DNA of 64,000 nt from DASQPR01 sp963836775 (GTDB taxonomy: Bacteria > Actinomycetota > Actinomycetes > Mycobacteriales > Micromonosporaceae). Within the stretch, counting starts at the first letter, position 1, and each line of letters opens with the position of its first letter. The stretch lies in NCBI GenBank assembly GCA_963836775.1, contig CAWIKR010000003.1, positions 2,108,001 to 2,172,000 on the forward strand, written 5' to 3'. The position numbers were made by a program, and so were the translations under genes. The notes under the pieces are model-generated. The model was not told where the DNA came from. It worked only from the letters and a program-made list of their open reading frames with translations, and searched no databases. Positions 1 through 8,747 of the stretch are shown in pieces.

Positions 1-998
1 GTCGGCAGCCCGGCGATCGTCTCGGCCGCGATCACGCCCATCGTCTCGGCCGCGTGCGCGAGCATCAGCTTGGCAGTCACGTCACCGATCGCGTACAGGT
101 GCGGCACGCTGGTCCGGCACTGGTCGTCGACGTCGATGTTGCCGCGCTCGGTTACACGTACGCCGGTGTGCTCCAGACCGTAACCGCCGATCCGCGGCGC
201 GAAGCCGATGGCCTGCAGCACCTTGTCGGCCTCCAGCAGCTCCTCGCCCTTGGGACCGCGGACGGTGACCTGAACGCGATCGCCACTGTCGACGATGGCC
301 TGCACCGCGGTGCTGGTCCGCACGTCGATGCCGAGCTTGCGGTACTGCCGGGCCAGTTCCTTGGAGACTTCCTCGTCCTCCATCGGCACCAACCGGTCGA
401 GATATTCGACGATGGTCACCTTGACGCCGTAGTTGTGCAGCACGTAGGCGAACTCGACGCCGATCGCGCCGGCACCGGCAATGATGATGCTCGACGGCAG
501 CTCGTTGGTGAGGATCTGCTCCTCATAGGTGACGACGCGGGGCGAGAGCCCGGTGCCCGGCAGCAGGCGTGCCGCCGCACCGGTCGCGATGATCGCGTTG
601 TCGAAGGTGATCCGATGACCGCCGGCGTCCAGGGTGTGCGCGTCGATGAAGGTGCCGGTCGCGTCGAACTGCTGAATCTTGTTCTTCTTCATCAGGTAGT
701 TGACGCCCTTGACCCGGCCGTCGGCCACGTCCCGCGAGCGCTTGAACGCCACGGTGTAGTCGAAGCGCACGTCACCGTCCACCTCGATGCCGAAGAACTC
801 CCGCTGGGTGCCGAAGATGTGTGCCAGCTCGGCGTTGCGCAGTAGCGCCTTGGACGGAATGCAGCCGACGTTGAGGCACACGCCGCCCCAGTATTTCTCT
901 TCCACCACCGCGGTCCGCAGGCCCAGCTGCGCGGCGCGGACGGCGGCCGTGTAGCCGCCCGGCCCGGCGCCGAGGACGACGACATCGAAATCACTCAT
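1..998 (-). CDS. lpdA: Dihydrolipoyl dehydrogenase, 3' end cut off by the window edge
   Basis: This is the E3 flavoprotein that reoxidises dihydrolipoamide in the 2-oxoacid dehydrogenase complexes and the glycine cleavage system, using FAD and NAD+. The N-terminus reads MSDFDVVVLGAGPGGYTAA, an FAD-binding Rossmann motif. The redox-active disulfide motif follows at about residue 40 as GGVCLNVGCIPSK, the actinobacterial form of the E3 signature. A second Rossmann motif, GAGAIGVEFA, binds NAD. The C-terminal dimerisation domain with the catalytic His-Glu pair lies beyond the window. The ATG is at 998. A TAGCGT -10 box on the minus strand (1006-1011) sits 7 bases upstream and no Shine-Dalgarno sequence is seen, so the mRNA is probably leaderless. 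The frame is intact throughout. Confidence 0.95.
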   Translation of the reverse strand, partial: MSDFDVVVLGAGPGGYTAAVRAAQLGLRTAVVEEKYWGGVCLNVGCIPSKALLRNAELAHIFGTQREFFGIEVDGDVRFDYTVAFKRSRDVADGRVKGVNYLMKKNKIQQFDATGTFIDAHTLDAGGHRITFDNAIIATGAAARLLPGTGLSPRVVTYEEQILTNELPSSIIIAGAGAIGVEFAYVLHNYGVKVTIVEYLDRLVPMEDEEVSKELARQYRKLGIDVRTSTAVQAIVDSGDRVQVTVRGPKGEELLEADKVLQAIGFAPRIGGYGLEHTGVRVTERGNIDVDDQCRTSVPHLYAIGDVTAKLMLAHAAETMGVIAAETIAGLP

Positions 999-1080
999 GC
1001 TCCGCACGCTACCGTCACCTGACCGGAAGATCGTGGTGATCTGCGTGGCACTAGCCTCGCCCGAGGCGGGAGGAGGCCGG

Positions 1081-1855
1081 GTGAATAGTTCGGCGTACTG
1101 GATCGCGGCGGCCAGGGCGCGCGAATCGGCGCGGCCGGACCGGCTCTTCCACGATCCGTACGCGGGCGGGCTGGCCGGTGCGCGCGGCGTCGCCGATCAT
1201 GCACGCCTCCGAACACGCCTCCGGCGGCGAGAATCGCTATTTGCCGGTGCGCACACGGTGGTTCGACGACGTCATCGGCGCGGCTCTAGCCGACGGCATC
1301 GACCAGGTCGTGATGCTCGGGGCGGGGCTGGACACCCGGCCCTACCGGATGCCGGTGCCGGCCTCGGTCACCTGGTACGAGGTGGACGACGCGGATGTGC
1401 TGGCCGAGAAGGACCTCGATCCGGCTGAGTGCATGCGGATCTGCGTACCGGCGGATCTTAGAAACGGTCTGAGGCCGTTGCAAGCGGCCGGGCTGGATCC
1501 GCGGCGGCCGACCCTGTGGGTGGCCGAGGGCCTGCTCTTCTATCTGGCCGCGGGCGACGTGGACGCGCTGCTGACAGCGACGGCGGTCGGCAGCGCGCCG
1601 GGCAGCCTGCTGGTCGCGGACTTTATCGGCCGCTCCGGCCTGGCGGAGAACCTGCGCGCGCGGTTCTACGGGCATGACGACCCGGCCGCGGTGCTCGCCG
1701 CTGCCGGCTGGACACCCCGCACTCTGAGCTGGGCCGGCAACACCGACGCGAACTTCGGCAGGATGCGTGATCTGGCCCGGATGCCGGCCGGAGCACCTCG
1801 GTCGCATCTGGTCGTCGGCGTCCGCGCGAGCGTCTCGGAGCAGCCGGTCACGTAG
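1081..1855 (+). pseudogene. SAM-dependent methyltransferase of the LCM-like family (PF04072), one-base frameshift
   Basis: The gene encodes a putative S-adenosylmethionine-dependent O-methyltransferase. Its hallmark is VVMLGAGLDTRPYRMP, the SAM-binding motif of the PF04072/TIGR00027 family that is expanded in actinobacteria. The GTG at 1081 follows a GGGAGGAGG ribosome site. The N-terminal part (YWIAAARARESARPDRLF) is in one frame and the rest, from IMHASEHASGG onward, is in the next. Removing one G near 1195 joins them into a normal product of about 257 residues. The total length is 3n+1, which fits exactly one extra base. The next two genes downstream have similar indels, so sequencing error is more likely than real decay. 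The substrate is unknown. Confidence 0.75.
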
Positions 1856-1877
1856 GTTGGCGGCGGAGCCGATCAAT

Positions 1878-1883
1878 TAGGCT
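1878..1883 (+). promoter_or_regulatory. -10 box for leaderless mshC
   Basis: TAGGCT lies 6 bases before the mshC ATG. There is no ribosome-binding site in between, so transcription probably starts at or next to the A of the start codon. Confidence 0.5.
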
Positions 1884-1889
1884 TGCGGC

Positions 1890-3127
1890 ATGGAATCATG
1901 GTCGCCCGCTCACGTTCCCGCGCTCAAGATCGGCGAGCCGGTGCCGCTGTCGCTCTATGACTCGTCCCGGCAGAGCATCGAGCCGACCGAGGGCTCGTCG
2001 ATGTACGTCTGCGGCATCACCCCCTACGACGCCACCCACCTCGGGCACGCAGCCACCATGCTGACCTTCGATCTGGTGAACCGGATCTGGCGGGACAACG
2101 ACCTCGATGTGGAGTATGTCCAGAACGTCACGGACATCGACGACCCGCTTCTGGAGCGGGCACACCGCGACGGCGAGGACTGGGTGGTCCTCGCGATGCG
2201 CGAGACGGCGCTGTTCCGGGAGGACATGGAGGCGCTGCGGATCGTCCCGCCGTCGCACTACGTCGGCGCCGTCGAGTCGATTCCGACGATCGCCGAGCAG
2301 GTTGCCGGGCTGCTCGACCGGGGCATCGCCTACCGCATGGACGACGGCACCGGGGACATTTACTACGACCTCGTCCACGCGCCCCGAATTTCGGCTACGA
2401 GTCGCAACCTGACCCGGCTGGAGATGCTGGACTTCTTCGCCGAGCGCGGCGGCGACCCGGGCCGGATCGGCAAGCGCGACGCACTCGACCCGCTGCTCTG
2501 GCGCGGCGCCCGGGAGGCGAGCCGGCCTGGCCCGGTGGCGCCCTCGGCCCGGGCCGCCCGGGCTGGCACATCGAGTGCGCGGTGATCGCCCAGACCCTGC
2601 TCGGACCGCAGATCGACGGTGCAGGGCGGCGGGTCAGGACCTGCTCTTCCCGCACCACGAGATGTCCGCCGCGCACGCCGAGTCGCTGAGCGGCAAGGCG
2701 CCGTTCGCCCGGCACTACACCCACGCCGGCATGATCGGCCTGGACGGCGAGAAGATGAGCAAGAGCAAGGGCAACCTGGTCTTCGTCTCCCGCCTGCGGG
2801 CCGACCACGTCGACTCGATGGCGGTGCGCCTGGCGCTGCTTCGCCGACCACTACCGCGCCGACCGGGAGTGGACCGACGAACTGCTGAAGACCGCAGAGC
2901 AGCGGCTGGCCCGGTGGCGCGAGGCCGCCGCGGCGCGGTCCGGGCCGGCCGGGCTTGCGGTTCTCGCAGCGGTACGCGCGGCCCTCGCCCACGACCTCGA
3001 CACTCCGGCGGCGCTCGCCGCGGTGGACGCGTGGGCGGACGCTGCGCTGGCCGGGGATGGCACCGATGAGTCGGCGCCGGACATCGTCAAGAACGCCGTC
3101 GACACCCTGCTCGGCATCGAACTCTAG
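1890..3127 (+). pseudogene. mshC: Mycothiol ligase MshC, reading frame broken by six single-base indels
   Basis: MshC is a cysteinyl-tRNA-synthetase-like ligase that joins cysteine to GlcN-inositol using ATP, the third step of mycothiol synthesis. The N-terminus MESWSPAHVPAL, the MYVCGITPYDATHLGH segment (zinc cysteine and HIGH-type motif) and EKMSKSKGN (KMSKS loop) are diagnostic. The protein is scattered over the three frames. By following family-like sequence I place indels at about 2385 (-1), 2400 (+1), 2518 (-1), 2619 (+1), 2634 (+1) and 2842 (+1). These sum to +2, exactly the excess over a multiple of three, and restore a product of about 411 residues ending in DTLLGIEL, the normal MshC length. 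Conservation between the breaks is excellent. That, with the expected importance of mycothiol, favours sequencing error, though a true pseudogene cannot be excluded. Confidence 0.85.
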
Positions 3128-3133
3128 ACACGG

Positions 3134-4091
3134 ATGCTGCGGATCCCGATCGAGCGGCCGGCGTCGGCGATCCTTTGGGACGGCGACCAGGTCGTCGATC
3201 CGGTCAGTGGCTCGTTCTGGGACTATCCGTTCGACACCGCGTTGCGGTCGCCGTCCGGCCGGTTCACCGTCCTCTGCGCGGACCGCGGCATCAAAGCCGA
3301 AGTGCTCGACAACGGACGGCCGATCCGGGAGCTGAACCGGTCCTACTCCCATGCGGGCTCGTTCGACTTCCCGATCGCGCTGGGTGCGCTGCCGGACGGC
3401 GCGCGAAGTTGTCGCGTACTGCCCGGACCAGTACAACGTCCTGCACGTCGAGGACCTCGCGACCGGCGAGCGGCTGACCTCTCGGGTGCCGGCCGAGCCG
3501 AAGGACCAGTTTCATTCGCGTCTGGAGTTCGCACCGTCCGGTGGGTTTCTGCTGGTCGCGGGATGGGTGTGGCAGCCATTCGGAATCGCCTCGCTGTGGG
3601 ACTTGCCGGCCGCGCTCGCCGATCCGGCGCTTCTGGACTCGTGGGGCACCGTGGAATTCGGCGGCGAGTTCGACGAGGAGATCACCGCCGCGTGTTGGCT
3701 GGATGACGGCCGGATCCTGGTCGCCTCCGCCGATCCGTGGGCAATGGGAATCGGGCGCGCCGCCGCGGCGACCGGTGCCGCGGCGAAGCCGGGCGAAATC
3801 GGTGTCTGGTCCCGGGCCTCTGGAACCTGGCTGAAGCGAGCGACCGTCGACCGTCCGCTCGGCAACCTGATCGGGCTCGGCGACCGAGCCCTTACGCTGT
3901 ACGGCCACCCGGCGCTCATCGACGCGGCGACCGGTGTCGTGATCGAAGAGTGGCCGGACATCGACACCGGCTCGCGGAGCGGGTCCTACGGCGTCACCCA
4001 CGTCCCGAACCCGAAGGTAGCCCTGCATCCGGACCGGACTCGCCTCGCGATCGCGCAACCGGATCACATCGTGGTCCTCGACCTTCACTGA
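3134..4091 (+). pseudogene. Beta-propeller-like protein of unknown function, one-base frameshift
   Basis: I do not recognise a named family. The product, about 318 residues once repaired, has repeated short blocks of hydrophobic-aromatic strands ending in WD-like or VLD-like pairs (for example ILWDGD, ASLWDL, IVVLDLH), which resembles a WD40 or YVTN-type beta-propeller. No signal peptide or membrane segment is visible, so a cytoplasmic location is likely. The first frame runs from the ATG at 3134 to about 3403 (ALPDGA) and the second continues as REVVAYCPDQYNVLHV. The total length is 3n+1, so one extra base near 3403 explains the break. The start lies 6 bases after the mshC stop, which suggests co-transcription with mshC. 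Confidence 0.6.
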
Positions 4092-4111
4092 TCGATCGCT
4101 ATGGTGGTGCG

Positions 4112-4693
4112 ATGACCGCGTTCTGGACCCTGGACACCGCACATGAAGCGCTGCGGCGTGCCGTCGCCGGCGTGCCGGCGGATGCCTGGCAGGCGCCTAC
4201 TCCGTGCTCCAACTGGTCGGTCACCCAGGTGGTGCAGCACGCGGTCGGGGATCAGCTGGCGTACGCGATGTTCATCACCGGCTCCGGTGGACCGACCTTC
4301 GACCCGTTCGCGCCGTCCGGCACCATCGACGGCGACCCGAATGCGCTTGTGGCAAGCGCGATCGGCGAATCGTCGGCTGCCTTCGACGGCGTCGACGTCG
4401 GCGACGAGGAGGTCCCCACCCCGCTGCCGCAGGGTGCATTGCCGGCACCGCAGGCCGCCGGTGCGGCCGCGCTCGACGCCGCCGTGCATGCCTGGGACAT
4501 CGCGGTCGCGACCGGCCAGCCGTCACCGCTATCGGTGCAGCTCGCCAAGGAGCTGCTGCCGGTCGCTCACGCGCTGGTCGAACCGCTGCGTGACTATGGC
4601 GCCTACGCCGCGGCGATCGCGCCCGGCTCCGACGCCGATGACGTGGTGCTGCTCAACTATCTGGGCCGGGACGCCGACTGGGGCGCTGCCTGA
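4112..4693 (+). CDS. TIGR03086-type metal-binding protein (DinB/mycothiol-dependent isomerase-like fold)
   Basis: This 193-residue protein looks like the TIGR03086 family, a DinB-like four-helix bundle related to mycothiol-dependent maleylpyruvate isomerase. Supporting segments are the early TPCSNWSVTQVVQH block, in which the tryptophan and histidine are typical, and the later LDAAVHAWDIAVATGQ block, whose HxWD motif supplies further metal ligands. Such proteins are abundant in mycothiol producers and many are presumed thiol transferases, but the substrate here is unknown. The ATG at 4112 follows TATGGT (4100-4105) by 6 bases, again a leaderless arrangement. It converges on the phosphotransferase gene, with a hairpin between them. 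Confidence 0.8.
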   Translation: MTAFWTLDTAHEALRRAVAGVPADAWQAPTPCSNWSVTQVVQHAVGDQLAYAMFITGSGGPTFDPFAPSGTIDGDPNALVASAIGESSAAFDGVDVGDEEVPTPLPQGALPAPQAAGAAALDAAVHAWDIAVATGQPSPLSVQLAKELLPVAHALVEPLRDYGAYAAAIAPGSDADDVVLLNYLGRDADWGAA

Positions 4694-4699
4694 ACCCGA

Positions 4700-4716
4700 G
4701 CCGGCACCGTGCCGGC
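4700..4716. terminator. Hairpin between convergent genes
   Basis: A perfect 7-bp stem, GCCGGCA/TGCCGGC, with a CCG loop lies between two convergent genes. There is no T-tract, as is common in high-GC actinobacteria. Confidence 0.4.
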
Positions 4717-4737
4717 GAGCGGCGCCCGCATTGCCGG

Positions 4738-5613
4738 CTAGCGGTGCCGCAGTTCCGCCAGCCGCTCGTCCAGGATTCCGCGGTGCTTCGGGTCCGCCTC
4801 GGCGAAGACTGCCCACCAGATCAGGCCGTGCAGTGCACGCAGGCGCAGGGCGACGGTCAGGTCCGGGATGTGTCCATACGCGGCCAGCGCCGGGGCCGGA
4901 TCGAATCGGCGGGTGCGGGCGAAACTGGCCAGGTCCCAGGCGACCGGGCCGCGGCAGGACTCCTCGAAGTCGGACCAGACGAAGCCCTTTGGCCCGGCGA
5001 TCAGATTGCCCGGGTGGGCATCGCCGTGCAGCGGCTGCACCGGATCCGGTGGCCGGGCCAGCAGATCGGCGAGATCGGCCCGGATCAACGCGATGTCGTC
5101 GGCGGTGACCGCCGAGCCGGGGCGCTCACCAGTCTCGACCTGCCGCAGGTAGATCTCGATGTCGCCGAGCGGCGGCGCACCGGTGCCGAACGGCTCGACC
5201 GGGCCGGCGTAGCGCCGTAACACTTCGTGCAGATCGCGCAGCATGGTGCCGAACGAAGCGACGTCGATCGCCGCATCGTCGGCCGGCGCCGGCACGTGGT
5301 CCCAGAAGCTGATCGTCCAACCGCTCTCGGAGTGCGGGCCGGGCGGCAGATCCGACGCCGGCGCGACCACCGGCACGCCCTCATCGCGCAGGTAGGACGC
5401 CAGGGCGATCTCCTGGGTGAACGACTGTCTGATCCGGGGCCGCACGGCGGCGGTCAGCGTGGCGACCCGTGCCACGATCGGTGCCTGCGCGAGATGCACG
5501 ATCAGGTTCGCGCCGTCGGACAGCACGGCCGGGTCGGTGGTGCGTATGCCGAACCGCTCCGCCACCGCGATCGCCGCACGCAGCGGCGTGGCGTCGGGTG
5601 CCGGGTCAGGCAA
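4738..5613 (-). CDS. Aminoglycoside phosphotransferase-like kinase (APH family)
   Basis: The protein (291 residues) has the protein-kinase-like APH fold (PF01636). The catalytic loop reads LHGDAHPGNLI, with the catalytic aspartate in HGD, and the magnesium-binding segment reads WSDFEESCRGPVAWDLA. The substrate cannot be told from sequence; relatives phosphorylate aminoglycosides, macrolides, homoserine or other small alcohols. Its start overlaps the end of the gntR gene by 8 bases, so the two are co-transcribed and translationally coupled. The pairing suggests that the regulator senses a compound linked to this kinase. No antibiotic-resistance role can be claimed. Confidence 0.85.
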   Translation of the reverse strand: MPDPAPDATPLRAAIAVAERFGIRTTDPAVLSDGANLIVHLAQAPIVARVATLTAAVRPRIRQSFTQEIALASYLRDEGVPVVAPASDLPPGPHSESGWTISFWDHVPAPADDAAIDVASFGTMLRDLHEVLRRYAGPVEPFGTGAPPLGDIEIYLRQVETGERPGSAVTADDIALIRADLADLLARPPDPVQPLHGDAHPGNLIAGPKGFVWSDFEESCRGPVAWDLASFARTRRFDPAPALAAYGHIPDLTVALRLRALHGLIWWAVFAEADPKHRGILDERLAELRHR

Positions 5614-6415
5614 GAGTCAGGTCCCCGCCGTCGGCCGCGGCTTCGGCCATGATGTCGCGCTCGAGGGGCGCCGGAATCGCATACTCCTCGGTCAGCGCGG
5701 TCATCGGCCCGGGCCAGGTCGCGGTTGCCGCCTCGATCGGGCGATGGTCGGCGTCGTAGGCGACGTGCAGCAGGTGCAGCACCGGCGTGTCCGGGCGGAT
5801 CTGCAGGATCTCGGCCTCGTCGCGGCTCGGCAGCCGGGCCGTCACCTGATCGGTCGCGGTCCGGTAGGTGCGGCCGGTGACATCTTCGACCTCCTGGTAG
5901 AGCGGCCGCCCGAAAGCCTCCATCCGGCTCAGTGGGGTGCCGTCGGCGTCCGCCGGCCGCAGCCAGCTGGCGCCTACCTCGACCGGCGCGTCCTGAGTCC
6001 GGACCAGGTGGCGGCGGACCACCAGCGGGGTGCCGGCTTCGACGCCGAAGATGTCGGCGATCTCGGCCGGGGCAGGGGAGTGGCTGACCTCGATCAGCTG
6101 CTGGCGGTATCGAGCGGCCAGGTCGGCGTGGTAGCCGCGATGGGCGCCGTAGCGTCCCCGGGCCAGCCGGTTCAGCTTGCGCCGGGTGCCGCGCACATAG
6201 GTGCCGGAGCCGGGCTTGGTGATCAGGACGCCTTCGATCCGAAGCTGATCGATGGTGCGCTGGACGGTCTGTTTGGCTACGCCGTACATCTGCGCGATCG
6301 CCGGGATCGACGGCAGCTTTTCGCCGGGTGCCCAGTCGCCGCGCCGGATCTGTGCCCGGATCTGGGCCGCAATCTGCCGATGGGGGTGTTCCGCCGCGCC
6401 TGGGTTGATCGTCAT
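5606..6415 (-). CDS. GntR-family transcriptional regulator (HutC/UTRA type)
   Basis: This 269-residue protein has an N-terminal winged helix-turn-helix (about residues 10-75: IAAQIRAQIRRGDWAPGEKL, then the recognition helix VAKQTVQRTIDQL and the wing GSGTYV). The C-terminal UTRA-type ligand domain (about 95-255) contains PLYQEVEDVTGRTY. This is the HutC subfamily layout. It heads a two-gene operon with the APH-like kinase. A 14-bp palindrome at 6478-6491, about 65 bases upstream of the ATG, is a candidate autoregulatory operator. The effector is unknown. Confidence 0.9.
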   Translation of the reverse strand: MTINPGAAEHPHRQIAAQIRAQIRRGDWAPGEKLPSIPAIAQMYGVAKQTVQRTIDQLRIEGVLITKPGSGTYVRGTRRKLNRLARGRYGAHRGYHADLAARYRQQLIEVSHSPAPAEIADIFGVEAGTPLVVRRHLVRTQDAPVEVGASWLRPADADGTPLSRMEAFGRPLYQEVEDVTGRTYRTATDQVTARLPSRDEAEILQIRPDTPVLHLLHVAYDADHRPIEAATATWPGPMTALTEEYAIPAPLERDIMAEAAADGGDLTLA

Positions 6416-6477
6416 TTTTACCCGTCCTGTGGCCGGACATCACCTGACGATCATTCTGCACCTGGTGTCCGCTATAA

Positions 6478-6491
6478 CCTAGCTTCCTAGG
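6478..6491. promoter_or_regulatory. Candidate operator palindrome upstream of gntR
   Basis: CCTAG-CTTC-CTAGG is a perfect inverted repeat with 5-bp arms and a 4-bp spacer, lying 63-76 bases upstream of the GntR start. On the minus strand it overlaps a TAGGTT-like -10 element. Binding by the adjacent GntR protein is inference from position and symmetry only. Confidence 0.35.
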
Positions 6492-6579
6492 ACGCGCTGA
6501 GGCGTCGTGTCGCACCGGTCAAGAACACAAAGGAGCCGCTTCGCGGCGCTCATCGAAACCCGATTTCGACCTCGGCCAC

Positions 6580-6603
6580 GCCGGGCGTACGGATATGCCC
6601 GGC
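6580..6603 (-). terminator. Hairpin downstream of the PAC2 gene
   Basis: A perfect 7-bp stem, GCCGGGC/GCCCGGC, with a 10-base loop lies about 40 bases past the PAC2 stop codon. It lacks a T-tract. Confidence 0.35.
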
Positions 6604-6644
6604 AACCGAAACTCGGAGCGGCGGCCGGGGTCAGCCGCCGGCGA

Positions 6645-7514
6645 TCACCACTGACCGGTGGAGGCGGAGCCGTTGCCGCCGCGGCGGCGCAGGTATTTCT
6701 CGAACTCCTGGGCGATCTCATCGCCGGAGGTCTGCTGCAAGCCTTCGTCGCCGGAGCGCTCTTCCAGCTCCCGCACGTATTCGGCGAGTTCGGCGTCCTG
6801 CTCAGCGGCGGCGGTGAGCTTCTGCTCCCAGGAGGCCGACTCCTCGGCCAGGTCCGTCATCGGCACCGGCAGGTCCAGCACGTCCTCGATGCGGTGCAGC
6901 AGGCCGAGCGTGGCCTTCGGGCAGGGCGGATTGTTCGCGTAATGCGGCACGTGCACCCAGAACGACAGCGAATCGACCTCGGCCCGGACACACGCATCGT
7001 GCAGCACCCCGACGATGCCGGTGGCGCCCTCGTAGCGCGTCGGCGTGAGGCCGAACCGCTCGGCGTTCTTGCGGTCGCCGGCCGAGCCGCTGATCGGCAG
7101 CGGACGGGTGTAAGGAACATCGGCGAGCAGCGCCCCGAGCACGACCACGCGTTCCACTTCGAGGCTGTGGCAGATCTCCAGGATCTCGGCGCAGAACGAT
7201 CGCCACCGCATGCTCGGCTCGATGCCGCGGATCAGGAGCACGTCGCGCTCGGTGCCAGGCGGGGTGGCGACCGAGAACCGCGTCGTCGGCCACTCGATGT
7301 GCCGGGTCTCGCCGTCGACCAGCGACACCGTCGGCCGGTTGACCTGGAAGTCGTAAAAGTCTTCGGGGTCGAGCCGGGCGATCTCGCGGGACTGCCACAC
7401 CTGCTCGAGATGGTCGACCGCGGCGGTCGAGGCATCGGCGGCATCGTTCCAGCCTTCGAACGCGGCGATCGCCACCGGATGGCGCAGGACCGGCAAACCG
7501 TCAAACTCGCTCAC
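6645..7514 (-). CDS. PAC2-family protein (proteasome assembly chaperone 2-like)
   Basis: The 289-residue protein matches the PAC2 family (PF09754): an N-terminal AIAAFEGWNDAADASTAA motif, a central VVVLGALLADVPYTRP segment, and GLTPTRYEGATGIVGVLHD. Eukaryotic PAC2 helps assemble 20S proteasome alpha rings. Actinobacterial relatives such as Rv2125 have an uncharacterised role, so a link to the PrcAB proteasome 20 kb away is a hypothesis. The C-terminal 60 residues are charged and probably helical. The GTG at 7514 follows a minus-strand TAGTGT (7521-7526) by 6 bases, indicating a leaderless mRNA. In M. tuberculosis the homologue also lies between mshC and trmI. Confidence 0.85.
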   Translation of the reverse strand: MSEFDGLPVLRHPVAIAAFEGWNDAADASTAAVDHLEQVWQSREIARLDPEDFYDFQVNRPTVSLVDGETRHIEWPTTRFSVATPPGTERDVLLIRGIEPSMRWRSFCAEILEICHSLEVERVVVLGALLADVPYTRPLPISGSAGDRKNAERFGLTPTRYEGATGIVGVLHDACVRAEVDSLSFWVHVPHYANNPPCPKATLGLLHRIEDVLDLPVPMTDLAEESASWEQKLTAAAEQDAELAEYVRELEERSGDEGLQQTSGDEIAQEFEKYLRRRGGNGSASTGQW

Positions 7515-7590
7515 GAGTCCACACTAGTGCGTCTGGATGACATTGACCTCCTGGCCGCGCCCGGCGCACCCGGGAGCCGGTCGTGCCCAC

Positions 7591-7596
7591 TAGCCT
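7591..7596 (+). promoter_or_regulatory. -10 box for the leaderless aminotransferase gene
   Basis: TAGCCT lies 6 bases before the ATG at 7603, with no ribosome-binding site between. The divergent PAC2 gene has its own -10 box at 7521-7526. Confidence 0.5.
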
Positions 7597-7602
7597 GGGT
7601 CC

Positions 7603-8739
7603 ATGATCGATCTCAGCGTGCCCGGCGTCGCCGCCCTCAACGTCCGCCGGAGCGACAAGTGGGAGGCGCACGATTCCGACGTGCTGTCGTCGACCATCGC
7701 GGAGATGGACTTTCCGATCGCGGCACAGATCGCGGAGGCGCTGACGGCGGCGATCGCGCGAAGCGACCTCGGCTACGCTCCGCACAACTGCGATCGCCTG
7801 ATCGCCGGACTGGCCGGCTTCGCCGAGCGGCGCCTGGCCTGGACCGTCGATCCGGACCAGGTGACGGTGGTGCCCGACGTCGTCGACGGTCTGGTGGTGG
7901 TCGCCGACGCGCTGCTGCCGCCGGGCGCGCCGGTCGGGTTCTTCACGCCCGCCTACCCGCCGTTCTTCTATGACCTGATCCGCCCGACGGTGCCGATTCC
8001 GCTGCAGCCGGACTACACGCCGGATCTGGCGGCGCTGGAGGCAGCCCTCCGCGACGGTCTCCGGGTGCTGGTGCTGACCAACCCCCACAACCCGTCTGGC
8101 CAGGTCCACACCCGGTCGCAGATGTCCGCGATCGCGGACCTGTGCGTGCGCTACGGCGCCTGGGTGCTCTCCGACGAGATTCACGCGCCGCTGGTGCTGC
8201 CGGGCGGCGCGTTCACCTCCTGGCTGGAAGTCTCCGACGCGGCGCGATCATGTGGGTTCGTGATGACGTCCGGCTCCAAGGCGTTCAACATCGCGGGTCT
8301 GAAGTGCGCGATGGTGGTGACGGCCGATCCCGCGACCCGGTCGGTGATGCGGGGCGTGCCGAACGCGTTCACGGACCACGTCGGATATCTGGGCGTCCTC
8401 GCCACCGAGGCGGCATTCGAGGCCGGCGACGAGTGGCTGGATGCGGTGGTGGCCCAGCTGGATCGCAATCGCACGCTGCTCGCCGACCGGTTGCGCGAAC
8501 ACCTGCCCGAGGTCCGCTGGCTGCCGCCCCAGGCCACCTATCTGGCCTGGTTGGACTGCCGGGAGCTGGGCCTGGCGGATCCGGCGGCCACGTTCCTCGC
8601 CAACGGCCGGGTGGCGGTCAGCCCCGGACCGGCCTATGGCCCGCAGGGCGACGGCTTCGTCCGGCTGAACTTCGGCACCAGCCCGGAACTGGTCTCCGAG
8701 ATGGTGGTGCGGATGGCCCGGGCGGTGGGGCGCGGTTGA
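7603..8739 (+). CDS. PLP-dependent aminotransferase, MalY/PatB cystathionine beta-lyase type
   Basis: The protein (378 residues) is a class I/II fold-type I PLP enzyme. TNPHNPSGQ and LSDEIHAPLV bind the cofactor, and the PLP-linked lysine is in SGSKAFNIAGLKCA. The DEIHA and SKAFNIAG forms are typical of MalY/PatB C-S lyases, which cleave cystathionine to homocysteine, pyruvate and ammonia, rather than of aspartate aminotransferases. It is transcribed divergently from PAC2. No neighbour points to a dedicated sulfur pathway, so the exact substrate is inferred from the family. Confidence 0.88.
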   Translation: MIDLSVPGVAALNVRRSDKWEAHDSDVLSSTIAEMDFPIAAQIAEALTAAIARSDLGYAPHNCDRLIAGLAGFAERRLAWTVDPDQVTVVPDVVDGLVVVADALLPPGAPVGFFTPAYPPFFYDLIRPTVPIPLQPDYTPDLAALEAALRDGLRVLVLTNPHNPSGQVHTRSQMSAIADLCVRYGAWVLSDEIHAPLVLPGGAFTSWLEVSDAARSCGFVMTSGSKAFNIAGLKCAMVVTADPATRSVMRGVPNAFTDHVGYLGVLATEAAFEAGDEWLDAVVAQLDRNRTLLADRLREHLPEVRWLPPQATYLAWLDCRELGLADPAATFLANGRVAVSPGPAYGPQGDGFVRLNFGTSPELVSEMVVRMARAVGRG

Positions 8740-8747
8740 GGTCCGGA

